In this document: piece by piece, positions 47,312 through 57,317 of the stretch
Numbering within the stretch: the stretch's first letter is position 1
Layout of the letters: every line of letters starts with the position of its first letter
Origin: Alterileibacterium massiliense
GTDB taxonomy: Bacteria > Bacillota > Clostridia > Peptostreptococcales > Anaerovoracaceae
Direction of reading: 5' to 3'
DNA: 64,000 nt
Assembly: GCF_900104645.1 (NCBI RefSeq)
Contig: NZ_FNWE01000002.1
Span: 387,289 to 451,288 of the forward strand
The notes under the pieces: model-generated
What the model saw: the letters and a program-made list of their open reading frames with translations, nothing else
Database searches by the model: none
Told to the model about the DNA's origin: nothing
Translations under genes and position numbers: made by a program

Positions 47312-50089
47312 ATGGAAGAAAAAATGGCTGGCAACGAAAAAATGGAAAATACAATTATAAATAATAAAGAAAAATATGAAGATTATTATCCATATCTTGA
47401 GCCTGCAAGTGAGGTTTTGGAAAAAGAGGAGAGCAGAAAAAATGGGCTTAAATCTTCAGAAGCTGATGAGAGGCTTAAGAAATTTGGGAAAAACAAATTG
47501 ATTGAGCAAAAGAAGAGAAGCACTATACTGAGGTTTCTCGATCAGATTAAAGACCCGATGATATTAGTTCTCCTAGCTGCAGCCCTCTTATCTTTTGCAA
47601 CAGCAATATATCAAAAGGAATCTCCAGCAGATGTATTCATAATTTTATTTGTTGTAATTTTAAATTCTGTACTTGGTGTTATTCAGGAAAACAAGGCGGA
47701 GGAAGCAATTGATGCACTCAAGAAGATGACGGCTGCAACCTCTAAGGTTAAGAGAGATGGTAAGATTATTAACATAAAAAGCGAAGACCTTGTGAGGGGA
47801 GATATTATAATTTTAGAAGCAGGAGATGCTGTGCCTGCCGATGGAAGAATTATCGAATGTGCATCTCTTAAGATTGAAGAAAGTGCTCTTACAGGAGAAT
47901 CCGTTCCAGTTACAAAAGAGGAAGAAATGCTTGAAATTCCAGATGGAGAAAAGGGAATCTCTCTAGGCGACAGAAAGAACATGATTTATATGGGAAGCAC
48001 TGTCGTATATGGAAGAGGCAAGGCTGTTATAACTGGCACAGGAATGGATACTGAGATGGGAAAGATAGCCGATGCAATATCGCAGGCGAAAGAAGAACTG
48101 ACCCCACTTCAGAAAAAATTAGCTCAGCTCAGCAAGATACTTACAATTGCCATAGGTGCTATATGCGTTCTCGTATTTCTACTTGGAATAATCGAAGCAA
48201 AGAGCGTGAACATAGATGTCATGATAGATACATTCATGCTCGCTATTTCACTTGCGGTTGCTGCCATTCCGGAGGGACTAGTCGCGGTTGTGACAATTGT
48301 TTTATCCATAGGTGTGACCAAGATGTCCAAAAGGAATGCTGTCATAAGGAAGATTACAGCGGTCGAAACTCTTGGATGTGCACAGGTGATTTGCTCCGAT
48401 AAGACGGGAACACTCACGCAAAATAAGATGACTGTAGTGGACTATAGCTCGCCATATGAGAAATTGCTTGCAACAGGAATGGCACTCGCTTCAGATGCAG
48501 AGGAAGTAAACGCGGGAAATGAGGTTGAAATAATTGGAGAACCGACCGAGGCTGCTCTTGTAAAATATGCGAGCGAAAAGGGGATAAAAAAAGCTGAGAT
48601 CATTAAAGATTATCCAAGAATTGGGGAAGCACCATTTGATTCAGGTAGAAAAATGATGTCGACAGTACATCATAATCGATTAAGCATGGCTATTTCAGAA
48701 GGAGATGACTTCATTTCCGACCTGATTTCAAAGTCAAATTATGTGCAGTTTACAAAGGGAGCTCCCGATGTCGTTTTGAAAAAATGCACACATATTTTAG
48801 AAAATGGTGAGATTGTCAATTTAGATGAAGAAAAGAAGAAAAAGGTAAATGAGAGAAACCTAGAAATGGCAAGCAAGGCACTCAGGGTGCTATCACTTGC
48901 AATTAGACTCTATGATGATAAGCCAAATAGCTTCGATAGCAAGGAACTCGAAAAAGATATGGTATTTGTAGGACTTACGGGAATGATAGATCCTGTTAGA
49001 CCAGAAGCAAAAGAGGCAGTTCAGGAATGCAGGCAGGCTGGAATCAGACCTATAATGATAACAGGAGATCAGCTTGATACTGCGGTCGCTATAGCTAAGG
49101 AGCTTGAGATAATAGAGAGCGAAGATGAGGCTATCCTTGGAGCAAGGCTAGATGATATGACAGATGAGGAGCTCACAGCTAATATAGGAACATATTCAGT
49201 ATATGCGAGGGTTCAGCCTGAGCATAAGGTTAGAATAGTTAAGGCTTGGCAAGCTAATAAGATGATAACGGCTATGACGGGTGACGGAGTTAATGACGCA
49301 CCTGCGATTAAGACGGCAGACATTGGCGTAGGCATGGGAATTACTGGAACTGATGTTACAAAGAATGTTGCCGATATGATACTTGCAGATGATAATTTTG
49401 CAACCATAGTGTCAGCTGTTGAAGAGGGAAGAAGGGTATATGCGAATATAAGAAAGGCGATACAATTCCTGCTCGCTTCAAATATTAGCGAGGTTCTAGC
49501 AATTCTTACTGCAACGCTTCTGAGTTTCACAATACTTGAGCCGGCACATATACTCTGGATAAATCTAATAACCGATTCACTTCCTGCACTTGCACTAGGA
49601 CTTGAGATTGGCGAAAAAGATGCGATGAGGAGAAAACCTCGCCGTTCAAATGAAGGAGTATTTTCTGGAGGACTTGGAACAGATACCCTTTATCAAGGCG
49701 TGTTAATAACAATACTAATCTTAACAGCATACTTCCTAGGGCATTATATGGAGACTGGAGTGTTTGAAATAACGGAGAGCAAGCACGGGATAACGATGGC
49801 ATTTTTGACCATGTCCATGTGTGAGATCTTCCATTCATTTAATATGAGATCACGAGTTAACTCCATTTTTACGATAAAAAATCAAAACAAGTGGCTGTGG
49901 TTATCAGCAGGAGCTGCACTCCTCTTGACGACAGTTGTGATTTCGGTAGAACCGATTGCGAATCTCTTTGAGTTTACAGAGATCTCTATAAGAGAGTATT
50001 CGGCAGCAATGGTGCTTGCATTCATGATTATTCCTCTTGTTGAAATAGCTAAATTGATAAAGCGAAAACTTGGTCATGAGGAGCAATAG
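47312..50089 (+). CDS. P-type calcium-transporting ATPase (PMCA/SERCA type)
   Basis: 925 residues. It has a cation ATPase N-terminal domain and the actuator loop LTGESVP. Helix M4 carries PEGLVAVVTIVLSIG, a Ca2+-site pattern. The phosphorylation site is Asp363 in CSDKTGTLTQ, the nucleotide domain has KGAPDVVL, and the hinge is TGDGVNDAPAIK. The C-terminus has six membrane helices. PacL-like pumps export Ca2+ (or Mn2+). The first ~25 residues are extra and rich in Asn, Glu and Lys. AAGGA lies about 10 nt before the ATG. Monocistronic by spacing. Confidence 0.94.
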   Translation: MEEKMAGNEKMENTIINNKEKYEDYYPYLEPASEVLEKEESRKNGLKSSEADERLKKFGKNKLIEQKKRSTILRFLDQIKDPMILVLLAAALLSFATAIYQKESPADVFIILFVVILNSVLGVIQENKAEEAIDALKKMTAATSKVKRDGKIINIKSEDLVRGDIIILEAGDAVPADGRIIECASLKIEESALTGESVPVTKEEEMLEIPDGEKGISLGDRKNMIYMGSTVVYGRGKAVITGTGMDTEMGKIADAISQAKEELTPLQKKLAQLSKILTIAIGAICVLVFLLGIIEAKSVNIDVMIDTFMLAISLAVAAIPEGLVAVVTIVLSIGVTKMSKRNAVIRKITAVETLGCAQVICSDKTGTLTQNKMTVVDYSSPYEKLLATGMALASDAEEVNAGNEVEIIGEPTEAALVKYASEKGIKKAEIIKDYPRIGEAPFDSGRKMMSTVHHNRLSMAISEGDDFISDLISKSNYVQFTKGAPDVVLKKCTHILENGEIVNLDEEKKKKVNERNLEMASKALRVLSLAIRLYDDKPNSFDSKELEKDMVFVGLTGMIDPVRPEAKEAVQECRQAGIRPIMITGDQLDTAVAIAKELEIIESEDEAILGARLDDMTDEELTANIGTYSVYARVQPEHKVRIVKAWQANKMITAMTGDGVNDAPAIKTADIGVGMGITGTDVTKNVADMILADDNFATIVSAVEEGRRVYANIRKAIQFLLASNISEVLAILTATLLSFTILEPAHILWINLITDSLPALALGLEIGEKDAMRRKPRRSNEGVFSGGLGTDTLYQGVLITILILTAYFLGHYMETGVFEITESKHGITMAFLTMSMCEIFHSFNMRSRVNSIFTIKNQNKWLWLSAGAALLLTTVVISVEPIANLFEFTEISIREYSAAMVLAFMIIPLVEIAKLIKRKLGHEEQ

Positions 50090-50267
50090 AAAGCTGGATA
50101 GCTCTATATAATATAATTTGGTTTTTTGTTTAACTGAAATAGTTTTATAGGATTTTAGCTTAATAGAAATTTTAGTTGAATTTTGTATTAATTTTGCATA
50201 AAAATTTGCGATATATTCTGCGTGCGATATATCTTGCATTTGAAATATTTTGATTGGGTCAGAATAG

Positions 50268-51647
50268 ATGAAAGAAGAATTGAAAGAAAATAAAATGGGA
50301 AGAGAGCCCGTGCACGGTCTCCTTATAAAAATGGCACTGCCTATGATGATTTCGATGTTCGTACAATCATTATATAATGTGGTTGACAGCATTTTTGTAG
50401 CAAGAATTGGAGAAGATGCACTTTCTGCAGTTTCAATAACATTTCCAATTCAGATGCTCATGATTTCAGTTGCCATAGGTACGGGCATCGGTATGAGTGC
50501 TCTCCTATCTAGATTCCTTGGAGCAAAGGATTATAAGAGGGTAAATAGCGTTGCACAGAATGGGCTTTTTCTAGCCTTGATGAGTTATATATTTTTCTTC
50601 ATGGTCAGCTTTGGAGCGAGGAGCTTCATGGCTTTTCAGATAGATGACAAAAATATCATTGAGCTTGGCACGACATATCTTACAATAGTAACAAGATTTT
50701 CGATATTCATCTTTATTCAGATAATGCTCGAGAGATTTCTTCAGGGAACAGGAAAAACGCTTTACATACTATTCACTCAGGCTTCCGGTGCAGTTACAAA
50801 TATAATACTCGACCCAATACTAATCTTCGGACTTCTGGGAGCTCCTAAGCTAGGTGTTGCAGGTGCTGCCTATGCGACGGTAATTGGACAGCTGGTGGCG
50901 GTAATAATAGGTTTCTTTATAAATTTTCATAAGAATAAAGATGTTAATTTTACCCAGAGAGGGTTTAGACCTAATTTAGCAGATATAAAGGAGATATATA
51001 AGATAGGAGCACCGAGCATAATCATGCAGTCGGTAAGCTCAGTTATGATATTATTCATAAACATTATACTTGCAGGATTTGGATCAACTGCGGTCGCTAC
51101 ATTCGGAATCTATTTTAAATTGCAGAGCTTCATATTCATGCCTGTATTTGGATTAAACAATGCCATAGTTCCACTTATCGCTTATAATTATGGTGCTTAT
51201 AAGCCTCAGCGAATGAGAGAGGTAATGAAGATAGGAAAGAGGTATGGAATAGGAATGATGCTCGCTGGTTCAATAATTTTCTGGGCAATTCCTGATATTC
51301 TTCTAAGCTTGTTTGACCCGTCAGAACAGATGATTCATATTGGAGTATCAATGCTTAGAATTATCGCAATTAATTTTCCTTTTGCGGGCTATGCCATTAC
51401 TATGGGAGCGGTATTTCAAGCACTTGGAAAGAGCATTTACAGTATGTATATATCGATTTCTAGGCAGCTGCTCGTTATTATTCCAGTTACATATCTGCTA
51501 TCCCTTGCCGGAGATGTTACCGCTATTTGGTGGGCGTTCCCAATATCGGAGATAGTTGGTTTTACGATGTCAGTATGGTTTGCTAGGAAAATCAAGAGAG
51601 ATATAATAGGGCCGATGGATATTAAAGCAGATTTAAATAATTTATAA
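50268..51647 (+). CDS. MATE-family efflux transporter
   Basis: 459 residues, twelve membrane helices in two MatE halves. Family features: the N-terminal PVHGLLIKMALPMMISMFVQSLYNVVDSIFVA, then RFLQGTGKT and a second-half equivalent FQALGKS. MATE proteins expel drugs or metabolites in exchange for Na+ or H+. The SD is weak (GGGTCAG). Its stop lies 6 nt before the folate gene, starting a run of closely spaced genes. Confidence 0.93.
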   Translation: MKEELKENKMGREPVHGLLIKMALPMMISMFVQSLYNVVDSIFVARIGEDALSAVSITFPIQMLMISVAIGTGIGMSALLSRFLGAKDYKRVNSVAQNGLFLALMSYIFFFMVSFGARSFMAFQIDDKNIIELGTTYLTIVTRFSIFIFIQIMLERFLQGTGKTLYILFTQASGAVTNIILDPILIFGLLGAPKLGVAGAAYATVIGQLVAVIIGFFINFHKNKDVNFTQRGFRPNLADIKEIYKIGAPSIIMQSVSSVMILFINIILAGFGSTAVATFGIYFKLQSFIFMPVFGLNNAIVPLIAYNYGAYKPQRMREVMKIGKRYGIGMMLAGSIIFWAIPDILLSLFDPSEQMIHIGVSMLRIIAINFPFAGYAITMGAVFQALGKSIYSMYISISRQLLVIIPVTYLLSLAGDVTAIWWAFPISEIVGFTMSVWFARKIKRDIIGPMDIKADLNNL

Positions 51648-51653
51648 GATGAA

Positions 51654-52310
51654 ATGGATATAAAAGTTAAAAGAACGAAAGATAAGAAAATAAAAGACAA
51701 ATATATAAACAATAAACAAATAAATAATATGCAAATAAAAAATATGCAAAGAGAAGAAGCACGGGATAGATATAAAAAACTCGAAAGAGAGTATATAGAC
51801 CTTGCGAGCCTCGAGATAGCAAAGGCATTATTTGATATGCGATGGTATAAGGAAGCGAGGACAATTTTTTGCTATATGAGCACTGAAAGAGAAGTGCAGA
51901 CTGATAAGATAATAAATCAAGCTATTTCGGACGGAAAAAGAATTGCTATTCCAAGATGCCTAGGAAATGGTATTATGGAAAGCAGGATATATTTTGAAGA
52001 TGGTAGGACATATCCTTTAGAAAGTGGAACTCTTGGGATAAGAGAACCTAAGATTGAAAATCCATTAGTAGATGTTAGCGAGATAGACTTGGCAATAATT
52101 CCTTGCCTATCCTGTGATAAGGAGGGTAATAGACTAGGACATGGAGCCGGATATTACGACAGATTTTTATCTGGGAAAGCAGGGAATAAAATTCGAAAAG
52201 TGTGCCTTTGCTTTTCAGAGCTTTTGGCAGATTACATATATACAGAAAGTAACGATATTAAGATGAACAGAGTGATAACAGAGGAGAATACATATTATGA
52301 ATGTGAATAA
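51654..52310 (+). CDS. 5-formyltetrahydrofolate cyclo-ligase
   Basis: 218 residues. The ATP/folate motif GHGAGYYDRF (about 163-172) and the preceding LIIPCLSCD-type strand (here AIIPCLSCDKEGNRLG) identify the enzyme, which converts 5-formyl-THF to methenyl-THF. The usual enzyme begins around residue 33. The first ~32 residues form a Lys/Asn/Gln-rich leader (KDKYINNKQINNMQIKN). No good SD is seen for the first ATG or the internal ATGs. The end overlaps trpS by 14 nt. Confidence 0.88.
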   Translation: MDIKVKRTKDKKIKDKYINNKQINNMQIKNMQREEARDRYKKLEREYIDLASLEIAKALFDMRWYKEARTIFCYMSTEREVQTDKIINQAISDGKRIAIPRCLGNGIMESRIYFEDGRTYPLESGTLGIREPKIENPLVDVSEIDLAIIPCLSCDKEGNRLGHGAGYYDRFLSGKAGNKIRKVCLCFSELLADYIYTESNDIKMNRVITEENTYYECE

Positions 52311-53439
52311 TATTGAGAATATAAATAAAGAAAATAGCAATAATTGCAAAAGCGACAAAAGCAACAAAAACAATAAAAACAATAAAAAAATAATGCTGAC
52401 TGGGGATAGACCTACAGGAAAGCTTCACCTTGGACACTATGTGGGTTCAATCCGTCAGCGACTTGAGATACAAAATTCAGGTGAAATGGACGAGGTTTTC
52501 ATAATGCTCGCTGATGCACAGGCACTTACAGATAATTTTGACAATCCTGAAAAAGTGGCTTCAAGTGTAATAGAGTGCACCCTTGATTATCTCGCTTGCG
52601 GAATAGACCCTGATAAGGCACACATTTTCATACAGTCACAGATAAGAGAGCTTCACGAGCTGACAATCTATTATATGAATTTGGTAACAGTATCAAGAGT
52701 TCAGAGAAATCCAACCGTAAAGACGGAGATAAAACTCAGAGGGTTTAATAACAATATACCTGTTGGATTTTTTACCTATCCGATAAGTCAGGCATCTGAT
52801 ATTACAGCATTCAAGGCAACAATTGTTCCAGTTGGAGAAGATCAGGAGCCTATGATTGAACAGACTAGAGAGATAGTAAGGAGCTTCAATAGAACATATA
52901 ATTGCGATGTGCTTGTTGAACCAGAGATATATCTGCCTCCTAATGGAGCCTGCCTAAGGCTACCAGGAATAGATGGACAGGCTAAGATGAGTAAGTCGCT
53001 TGGAAATGCAATATATCTAAGTGATACGGAAGAAGAGTTAAAGAAAAAGGTCATGAGCATGTATACTGACCCTGAGCACATCAGAGTCGAGGACCCTGGG
53101 AAAATTGAGGGAAACATGGTTTTCACCTATCTTGAAGCTTTCAGTAACGATGAAGATTTTGAGAAATTCCTACCAGAATATAAGAATTTAGATGAACTAA
53201 AGGAACATTATCAAAGAGGAGGGCTCGGAGATGTAAAGGTCAAGAAATTCCTGCTCAAGGTTTTGAATCAGATGCTCGACCCTATCAGAGAGAGGCGTTC
53301 ATATTATGAAAATCATTTAGATGAGGTTATAAAGATACTTGAGGATGGAACAAGGGCTGCCCAAAAAGTTGCAGGCGAAACATTAAAAGAAGTAAAAAGA
53401 GCTATGAAAATTAATTATTTTGAAGAGTGGAACAAATAA
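52297..53439 (+). CDS. trpS: Tryptophanyl-tRNA synthetase
   Basis: 380 residues. The class I HIGH motif is PTGKLHLGHYVGS (39-51) and the KMSKS loop is exactly KMSKS (230-234); Trp-binding blocks such as ADAQALTDN are present. The catalytic part starts at about residue 31. The preceding 30 residues are Asn/Lys/Ser-rich (NKNNKNNKK). GGAG at the end of the previous gene serves as SD. No T-box leader is possible, since the gene is embedded in an operon. Confidence 0.95.
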   Translation: MNVNNIENINKENSNNCKSDKSNKNNKNNKKIMLTGDRPTGKLHLGHYVGSIRQRLEIQNSGEMDEVFIMLADAQALTDNFDNPEKVASSVIECTLDYLACGIDPDKAHIFIQSQIRELHELTIYYMNLVTVSRVQRNPTVKTEIKLRGFNNNIPVGFFTYPISQASDITAFKATIVPVGEDQEPMIEQTREIVRSFNRTYNCDVLVEPEIYLPPNGACLRLPGIDGQAKMSKSLGNAIYLSDTEEELKKKVMSMYTDPEHIRVEDPGKIEGNMVFTYLEAFSNDEDFEKFLPEYKNLDELKEHYQRGGLGDVKVKKFLLKVLNQMLDPIRERRSYYENHLDEVIKILEDGTRAAQKVAGETLKEVKRAMKINYFEEWNK

Positions 53440-53450
53440 ACGGGTGATAT

Positions 53451-54755
53451 ATGATTAAAAAAATTTATAAAAGTCCATATTTTAAAGCTATGCTAGTTTT
53501 TATCATAGGTGGGTTTATGCTCATGCTTTTGAACAACCTGATAAGGACTGCAGATGCGGGAGATTTGATTAAGAAGATAAATTCAGCACTCATGCCACTT
53601 TACATCGGCATAGTAATAGCCTTCTTGCTCTGCCCTATTTACAATAGGATAGTGGGCAAGACATTCAAATTAATAAATAGAAAGGCATACTCTGCTAGCA
53701 GTGGAACTGAGGCGGCTAGTGAGGTGAAAAAGGCTCTAAAAAAAGGGAATAGGATATTGATAGTTTCTAGGGTAATAGGAACAATTATCTGCCTTGCAAT
53801 ACTTGTGCTCTTTGTTACCCTTATCGCTTATCTTGTTATTCCTGAGCTTTTTAACAGCATCGTGAATGTCATGTATAAGATACCGGCAGGAATGACGAAT
53901 TTAAGAGAGTGGTCACACGCACATCTATCAAAATATCCTCCGTTGATTAAGCAGATAGATACGATTACAAATACAGGAACTACAGACATTATAGCTTGGA
54001 TTCAGGCAAATATATTAAATGTAAGAGATGCAGGAAACCTCGCCACGCAAATATCTAACGGATTATTCCATGCTATGAAAACAATTATTAATATAGTTGT
54101 TGGAATGCTCATAGCTATATATCTATTGAATTTCAAGGATAGGATATTTGCTATAAGCAGAAAAATAGTTGCTGCAACTTGCTCTGAAAAGAGGGCAAGC
54201 GGATTATTCCAGTTCGCATATATAATAAATACGACATTTATAGGGTACATCGTTGGAAGAATTATAGACGGTATAATAATAGGCGTAATAACATTTATAG
54301 TGATGTCCGTATTCGGTATTCCGCTTCCAATACTATGCAGTGTAATAGTTGGTATAACTAATATCATACCTTTCTTTGGACCTTTTATAGGTGCAATACC
54401 AGCAGCACTTCTTATAACACTTGAAAGCCCAATACACGCAGTTTATTTTCTAATATTTGATTTGATTATCCAGCAAATTGATGGAAATATTATAGGGCCT
54501 AAGGTGGTTGGAACAGCTATAGGAATGAGCAGTTTCTGGGTTCTAATTGCTGTAATTGTAGGCGGAGGGCTCTTCGGCTTCCTCGGAATGGCTCTTGGAG
54601 TGCCGGTGTTTGCAGTGATATATAGATATGTAAATATGGCGGTAACAAAAAAGCTTGAGAACAAAGAAAAAGCCTTGTTCTCAGATGATTATTACTACCT
54701 TGAAGCATATAAGCTTGATGCAGGCAAGGTCATGGAGAAAAAAAGTGACAAATAA
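53451..54755 (+). CDS. AI-2E family transporter (PerM/TqsA-like)
   Basis: 434 residues with about eight membrane helices. The family block is GNIIGPKVVGTAIGMSSFWVL near 345-365, and the GIPLPILCSVIVGITNIIPFFGPFIGAIPAALL stretch precedes it. Family members export signals or Na+, or act as general permeases; the name does not prove autoinducer transport. No luxS is in the window. The stop overlaps murB by 11 nt. Confidence 0.9.
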   Translation: MIKKIYKSPYFKAMLVFIIGGFMLMLLNNLIRTADAGDLIKKINSALMPLYIGIVIAFLLCPIYNRIVGKTFKLINRKAYSASSGTEAASEVKKALKKGNRILIVSRVIGTIICLAILVLFVTLIAYLVIPELFNSIVNVMYKIPAGMTNLREWSHAHLSKYPPLIKQIDTITNTGTTDIIAWIQANILNVRDAGNLATQISNGLFHAMKTIINIVVGMLIAIYLLNFKDRIFAISRKIVAATCSEKRASGLFQFAYIINTTFIGYIVGRIIDGIIIGVITFIVMSVFGIPLPILCSVIVGITNIIPFFGPFIGAIPAALLITLESPIHAVYFLIFDLIIQQIDGNIIGPKVVGTAIGMSSFWVLIAVIVGGGLFGFLGMALGVPVFAVIYRYVNMAVTKKLENKEKALFSDDYYYLEAYKLDAGKVMEKKSDK

Positions 54756-55671
54756 AGAAGTAGAATTGATATATGAAAAAATTCTAAATCTCGGAATTAA
54801 AAAAGAAAATCTCATAAAGGGTGAGCCGATGAAAAACCATACATCTTTTAGGATTGGCGGCCCTGCAGACATCTTTATTGTGTGCGAAAATGAGAAAGAA
54901 CTTAGCAGGATATTATCATTTGTTCAAAATGAAAATATCAAACATTTGCTTATAGGTAATGGCTCAAATTTATTATTTAAAGATAGTGGATATGACGGCA
55001 TTATAATAAAACTCGCAGGAGATTTTGAAAAAATTGAAAAAAGGGGAGAAGATGAAATCTACGCCGGATCGGCAGCCTTGCTTTCAAAAGTTAGCAACTT
55101 TGCTTCTATAAATTCTCTTTCTGGCATGGAATTTGCGAGCGGTATTCCAGGAAGCCTCGGTGGTGCAATATTCATGAATGCTGGGGCATATGGAGGAGAG
55201 ATGAAAGATGTCATTTGTGAAGTCGATATCATGAGCAAAGATGGTAAAAACATTCGCAAAGTCAGCGGTGAAGACATGGGATTTTCATATAGACACAGTG
55301 CAGTTGAAGGTAGCAATGATATAGTTATATCAGCCTTGCTTAAGTTAATTCCAAGTGAAGCAAATATTATTAAATCAAAGATTGACGAACTTGGAGAAAG
55401 TAGAAGATCTAAGCAACCGACCAATCTTCCGAGTGCGGGAAGCTTTTTTAAAAGACCTCAGAATGGATATGCAGCCGCATTAATTGAAGAAGCGGGGCTA
55501 AAGGGATATTCAGTTGGTGGAGCAAGTGTATCAGAAAAGCACTCAGGCTTTGTTGTTAACAATGGTGGGGCTAGTTATTTTGATGTAATAGAACTTATGA
55601 ATCATGTGCAGGAAGAAGTTAATAAGAAATTCGGCATCATGCTAGAACCTGAAGTCAGAATAATAGATTAA
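54745..55671 (+). CDS. murB: UDP-N-acetylenolpyruvoylglucosamine reductase
   Basis: 308 residues from a GTG at 54745, which has GGAG 7 nt upstream; the in-frame ATG at 54655 is inside the AI-2E gene. FAD-binding blocks: HTSFRIGGPADIF, GNGSNLLF and ASGIPGSLGGAIFMNAGAYGGEM. The proton-donor Ser is in PSAGSFFKRP and the C-terminal Glu in LEPEVRII. The short loop form indicates a type II MurB, as in Gram-positives. MurB reduces enolpyruvyl-UDP-GlcNAc to UDP-MurNAc for peptidoglycan. Confidence 0.95.
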   Translation: MTNKEVELIYEKILNLGIKKENLIKGEPMKNHTSFRIGGPADIFIVCENEKELSRILSFVQNENIKHLLIGNGSNLLFKDSGYDGIIIKLAGDFEKIEKRGEDEIYAGSAALLSKVSNFASINSLSGMEFASGIPGSLGGAIFMNAGAYGGEMKDVICEVDIMSKDGKNIRKVSGEDMGFSYRHSAVEGSNDIVISALLKLIPSEANIIKSKIDELGESRRSKQPTNLPSAGSFFKRPQNGYAAALIEEAGLKGYSVGGASVSEKHSGFVVNNGGASYFDVIELMNHVQEEVNKKFGIMLEPEVRIID

Positions 55672-55672
55672 A

Positions 55673-56443
55673 ATGGCTAATCTTGATATTGTCAATAATT
55701 TAAAACTGATTGGAGATTACCACACTCATACGATATATTCATCTTCAAAGATATATAAGCATGGTAAGGGCAGAATAATTGAAAATGCAAAAAGAGCAAG
55801 AGAGCTTGGAATAAGTGAAATAGCAATCACAGACCATGGACCGGCACATAGGTTTTATGGAATAAAAATTTCAGAATTGCCTAAAATTAGAAAAGATATT
55901 GAAGAAGCAAATAAAATAATTCAGGATATTAAAATCCATTTAAGCGTAGAAGCAAATATTATCGATACCCCTAGTGGAATAGACATCGAAGAAAAAGACA
56001 TTGATAAGTTTGATTATCTTACAGCCGGTTATCATCTGGGCTGTGAAAGCGGACAGACGATGAAAAATATAATTTCATATGGAAGATTTATGCCAAGGGG
56101 AAGATATGAAAGGCTTCGCTCAAATAATACGAATATGGTAATAAGAGCCTTATATCAAAATGATATAAGGGTGTTAACCCACCCATTTGATAAGGCACCA
56201 TTTTATAAGGATGAAATAGTCAAGGCCTGCGAAGAAAATCATACGCTGATTGAAATAAATAATAGACATAATAATTTGACAGTAGATGATATTTATGAAA
56301 TTGCTAAATACAATATTAAATTTATTATTAGTAGCGATGCACATAGACCTCGCGAAGTCGGTAAAGTTGGCCTCGCAATAGATAAGGTACTAAAATCGGG
56401 ATTAGAGATAAGTAGAGTTGTCAATTTGGAAAGGAGGAGCTAG
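55673..56443 (+). CDS. PHP-domain phosphoesterase
   Basis: 256 residues. Metal ligands of the PHP fold are visible: GDYHTHT, TDHGPAH, the Glu in SVEANI, GYHLG, LTHPFD and SSDAH. The family includes histidinol phosphatase and YcdX-like phosphatases; no his genes are near, so the substrate is open. It lies between murB and rapZ, an arrangement repeated in clostridia. Its start is 1 nt after the murB stop with no separate SD. Confidence 0.9.
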   Translation: MANLDIVNNLKLIGDYHTHTIYSSSKIYKHGKGRIIENAKRARELGISEIAITDHGPAHRFYGIKISELPKIRKDIEEANKIIQDIKIHLSVEANIIDTPSGIDIEEKDIDKFDYLTAGYHLGCESGQTMKNIISYGRFMPRGRYERLRSNNTNMVIRALYQNDIRVLTHPFDKAPFYKDEIVKACEENHTLIEINNRHNNLTVDDIYEIAKYNIKFIISSDAHRPREVGKVGLAIDKVLKSGLEISRVVNLERRS

Positions 56444-56444
56444 T

Positions 56445-57317
56445 ATGGAAGTAATGATAATAACTGGAATGTCAGGTGCAGGTAAAACTAATGCAGTTGA
56501 CTGGTTTGAGGAACACAAGTATTACTGTATAGATAATATGCCACCTATGCTTATGAAAAATTTCATAGAGCTCTCCATTTCAAATAAAAAAGTTAAAAAG
56601 GCAGCCTTTGTTGCCGATGTGAGGTCTGGGGCTTTTTTTTCGGAACTTGAAAATATCGTAGATGAGCTTAAAAAGATGAAGGATTTGACAGTAAAAGTGC
56701 TCTTCCTTGAAGCTGCCATTCCTACGATTGTTAGAAGATATAATGAAACGAGAAGAAGCCACCCATTAACCGGTGGTAGAGCGACGGCAGATGTTATAAG
56801 ACTTGAAAAAGAAAAGCTCGACGGAATGAAAAAGAGAGCGGATTTTGTAATAGATACTACAGGATTAAAGGTATCAGATTTTCATGCGGAGATGGAGAGC
56901 GTTATTATAGGTCAAAAGGGCTCAAGCCCATTTCATATAAATATAAGTTCCTTTGGATATAAATATGGCATTCCAATGGAAACAGATATTACATTTGATG
57001 TTAGATTTATCCCAAACCCTTATTATGTAAAGAGCTTAAAGAAGCTGACAGGAAATAATAAAAAGGTCTCATCTTATGTATTTAGACATGAGATAGCGGA
57101 GGAATTTGTAAAACAATTTATAGAGCTAATAAATATGCTGATACCTGGATATATTAAAGAGGGAAAGCATCATATCAATATAGCCTTTGGCTGCACTGGA
57201 GGACATCATCGCTCGGTTGCTGTAGCTAACAGGGTTGCAGAAATTTTTCGTGAGGATGGAAAGCTCGTGACCATAAATCATAGGGATCTCGATTTTTTGA
57301 ATAGGAATAAGGGATAA
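56445..57317 (+). CDS. rapZ: RapZ/YvcJ-family nucleotide-binding protein
   Basis: 290 residues. Walker A is GMSGAGKT (8-15); the block NMPPMLMKNFIEL, DVRSGAFF and the C-terminal GCTGGHHRSV complete the family pattern. In Firmicutes this GTPase/ATPase is linked to competence and nucleotide or wall-precursor sensing, as opposed to the GlmZ adaptor role known in E. coli. ATG 56445 follows GAAAGGAGG. It overlaps whiA by 1 nt. Confidence 0.95.
   Translation: MEVMIITGMSGAGKTNAVDWFEEHKYYCIDNMPPMLMKNFIELSISNKKVKKAAFVADVRSGAFFSELENIVDELKKMKDLTVKVLFLEAAIPTIVRRYNETRRSHPLTGGRATADVIRLEKEKLDGMKKRADFVIDTTGLKVSDFHAEMESVIIGQKGSSPFHINISSFGYKYGIPMETDITFDVRFIPNPYYVKSLKKLTGNNKKVSSYVFRHEIAEEFVKQFIELINMLIPGYIKEGKHHINIAFGCTGGHHRSVAVANRVAEIFREDGKLVTINHRDLDFLNRNKG

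Noticed and set aside
52200-52310. T-box leader for trpS
   Set aside because: trpS starts inside the preceding gene, so there is no room for a leader.
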